Part shown: positions 5,433-6,507 of the stretch, piece by piece
How the letters are laid out: each line of letters begins with the position of its first letter
How positions within the stretch are numbered: position 1 is the first letter of the stretch
Position numbers and translations under genes: made by a program
DNA from: CAUZRD01 sp963582255
GTDB taxonomy: Bacteria > Pseudomonadota > Alphaproteobacteria > Rhizobiales > TMED25
Assembly: GCA_963582255.1 (NCBI GenBank)
Contig: CAUZRD010000125.1
Span: 1 to 6,507 of the forward strand
Direction: 5' to 3'
DNA: 6,507 nucleotides
Notes under the pieces: model-generated
Databases searched by the model: none
The model's input: the letters and a program-made list of their open reading frames with translations, nothing else
What the model was told of the DNA's origin: nothing

Positions 5433-6437
5433 GTGACAAAGACAGTATTAAGAATTCGGGACGTCGCCAGAAAAACGGATCTTTCGGTCGCCACCATTTC
5501 GCGGGTCATGAATAATGCAAAAAATGTCTCACCCAAAACCCGGGAACGGGTTCTGAATGCATGCAAAGAGTTTGACTACCTACCAAACCCTGCAGCAAGG
5601 GCACTTGCGACGAAAAAATCCAAAACTATTGCCGCTATAATTCCAACAATCGAACATTCGGTTTTTGCCAAATTCATCTCAACGCTTGAACAATATCTGG
5701 CAGACGGTGGGTATTCTTTGGTCCTGTCCATTTCTCACGCAAGTGAGGAGCTGGAGTTGACAGCCGCCCGAAAATTGCTTGGCATGGGTGCAGAAGCTTT
5801 TATTCTTACTGGGGCTGCTCATAGTCCTGAACTGTTTGATCTGTTCGAACGCCGCAATGTTCCATATATCGTGACATCTGTGTGGAATCTGGGCAGTGAT
5901 TATCCTCAGATCGGTTATAATAACTTTTTGTTGGCCTCAGAAGCGATCAGGTTCATTTCAGAAAAAGGCCATACTGACATTGCAGTTTTACATGGACCGC
6001 TTAGCGAAAACGACAGAACGCGCATGCGGTGTGACGGCGCGCGCTCTATGCAATCAGACAATCTGCGGATATCATTTTTTGAAACCAGCCTTGATGTAGC
6101 AGGTGGTAAAAAGGCAATTCATGATGCGCTGGAAAGTAATCAAAACTTCACAGCGGCCATGTGTTTTTCAGACATTCTGGCGCTAGGTACCTATATCGGA
6201 TTGGCTGGTAAGGGCCTGAGCATTCCAGATAGTTTTTCGGTAATGGGCTTTGATAATATGGATTGGTCAGAAGCTATCGATCCGCCCCTTACCACAATTG
6301 ATCTTCCTGCCAGAAAGATGTCAGAAGAAATAGCTAAGCAGCTCATGAGGCATCTGGAGTTAGGCATGCCAATTCAATCAACCAAAGTTCTTGCACAAAT
6401 TATCGAAAGGGACTCCGTTGGAGAGATTAGCAAATAG
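5433..6437 (+). CDS. LacI-family transcriptional repressor
   Basis: This 334-residue protein has the usual LacI/GalR length and layout. The N-terminal helix-turn-helix spans about residues 6-28: LRIRDVARKTDLS, then recognition helix VATISRVMNN. The hinge helix region LPNPAARAL is at 50-58 and inserts at the central CG of family operators. From about residue 65 a periplasmic-binding-protein-like sensor domain follows, with family landmarks IAAIIPT, YIVTS, IGYNN, the FSDILALG segment, SVMGFDNMDWS and PPLTTIDLP. It should bind DNA as a dimer and release it on binding a small effector. The gene is divergent from the transporter operon, and a perfect palindromic operator lies between them, so local repression of the transporter is likely, with possible autoregulation. 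The effector is unknown; the transported solute or a breakdown product is the natural guess. No lesions or missing family elements were seen. Confidence 0.95.
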   Translation: MTKTVLRIRDVARKTDLSVATISRVMNNAKNVSPKTRERVLNACKEFDYLPNPAARALATKKSKTIAAIIPTIEHSVFAKFISTLEQYLADGGYSLVLSISHASEELELTAARKLLGMGAEAFILTGAAHSPELFDLFERRNVPYIVTSVWNLGSDYPQIGYNNFLLASEAIRFISEKGHTDIAVLHGPLSENDRTRMRCDGARSMQSDNLRISFFETSLDVAGGKKAIHDALESNQNFTAAMCFSDILALGTYIGLAGKGLSIPDSFSVMGFDNMDWSEAIDPPLTTIDLPARKMSEEIAKQLMRHLELGMPIQSTKVLAQIIERDSVGEISK

Positions 6438-6507
6438 TTCTGCTATCGAGATACGGATTGGACTACATTATTTACTTCTTTATACGAGAAAAAATTAAAT
6501 AATAATA
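6438..6507 (+). promoter_or_regulatory. AT-rich tail with weak promoter-like pair
   Basis: These 70 bases follow the repressor stop and contain no gene or clear terminator hairpin. TTGGAC (6458-6463) and TATACG (6481-6486) are separated by 17 bases and could be a promoter for a plus-strand gene beyond the window. Matches to consensus are modest, and AT-rich DNA yields such pairs by chance. Confidence 0.25.

Noticed and set aside
6438..6507. Terminator for the repressor gene
   Set aside because: No stem with a following T tract could be found in the 70 bases after the stop; termination may lie beyond the window.

Overview
The window holds one complete transport-and-regulation locus and the start of a catabolic gene. 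It most likely comes from a marine-type alphaproteobacterium. That guess rests on moderate GC content judged by eye, a PuuC/betaine-aldehyde-type dehydrogenase with GQNCTANSRL and ECGGKAP active-site motifs, and a ProVWX-type quaternary-amine transporter. No taxonomic marker gene is present, so the assignment is an inference.

Layout from left to right: (i) 1-1416, minus strand, an NAD(P)-dependent aldehyde dehydrogenase whose last ~20-25 residues lie beyond the left edge; (ii) 1417-1660, a 244-base gap with a terminator-like hairpin for the upstream operon and several short inverted repeats in front of the dehydrogenase; (iii) 1661-5278, minus strand, a tight ABC transporter operon transcribed ATPase (ProV-like), permease (ProW-like with a large extra N-terminal membrane region), then periplasmic binding protein (OpuAC/ProX-like); (iv) 5279-5432, a divergent control region with a perfect 16-bp LacI-type palindrome on the predicted start site of the transporter promoter; (v) 5433-6437, plus strand, a LacI-family repressor; (vi) 6438-6507, a short AT-rich tail with at most a weak promoter-like pair.

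Reading of the system: the LacI-family protein probably represses the divergent transporter operon until an inducer appears. The transporter then imports a small, probably quaternary-ammonium or similarly charged solute, and the co-directional aldehyde dehydrogenase may oxidise an aldehyde formed during its breakdown. Control by a LacI-type regulator next to an aldehyde dehydrogenase points to a nutrient-uptake role rather than osmoprotection. The true substrate cannot be read from sequence alone.

The most unusual points are the roughly 250-residue N-terminal extension of the permease (membrane helices plus a soluble segment), the operator that overlaps the -10/start site exactly, the intercistronic hairpin just before the binding-protein gene, and a calcium-loop-like sequence in the binding protein. 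No RNA genes, insertion sequences or CRISPR arrays were seen.
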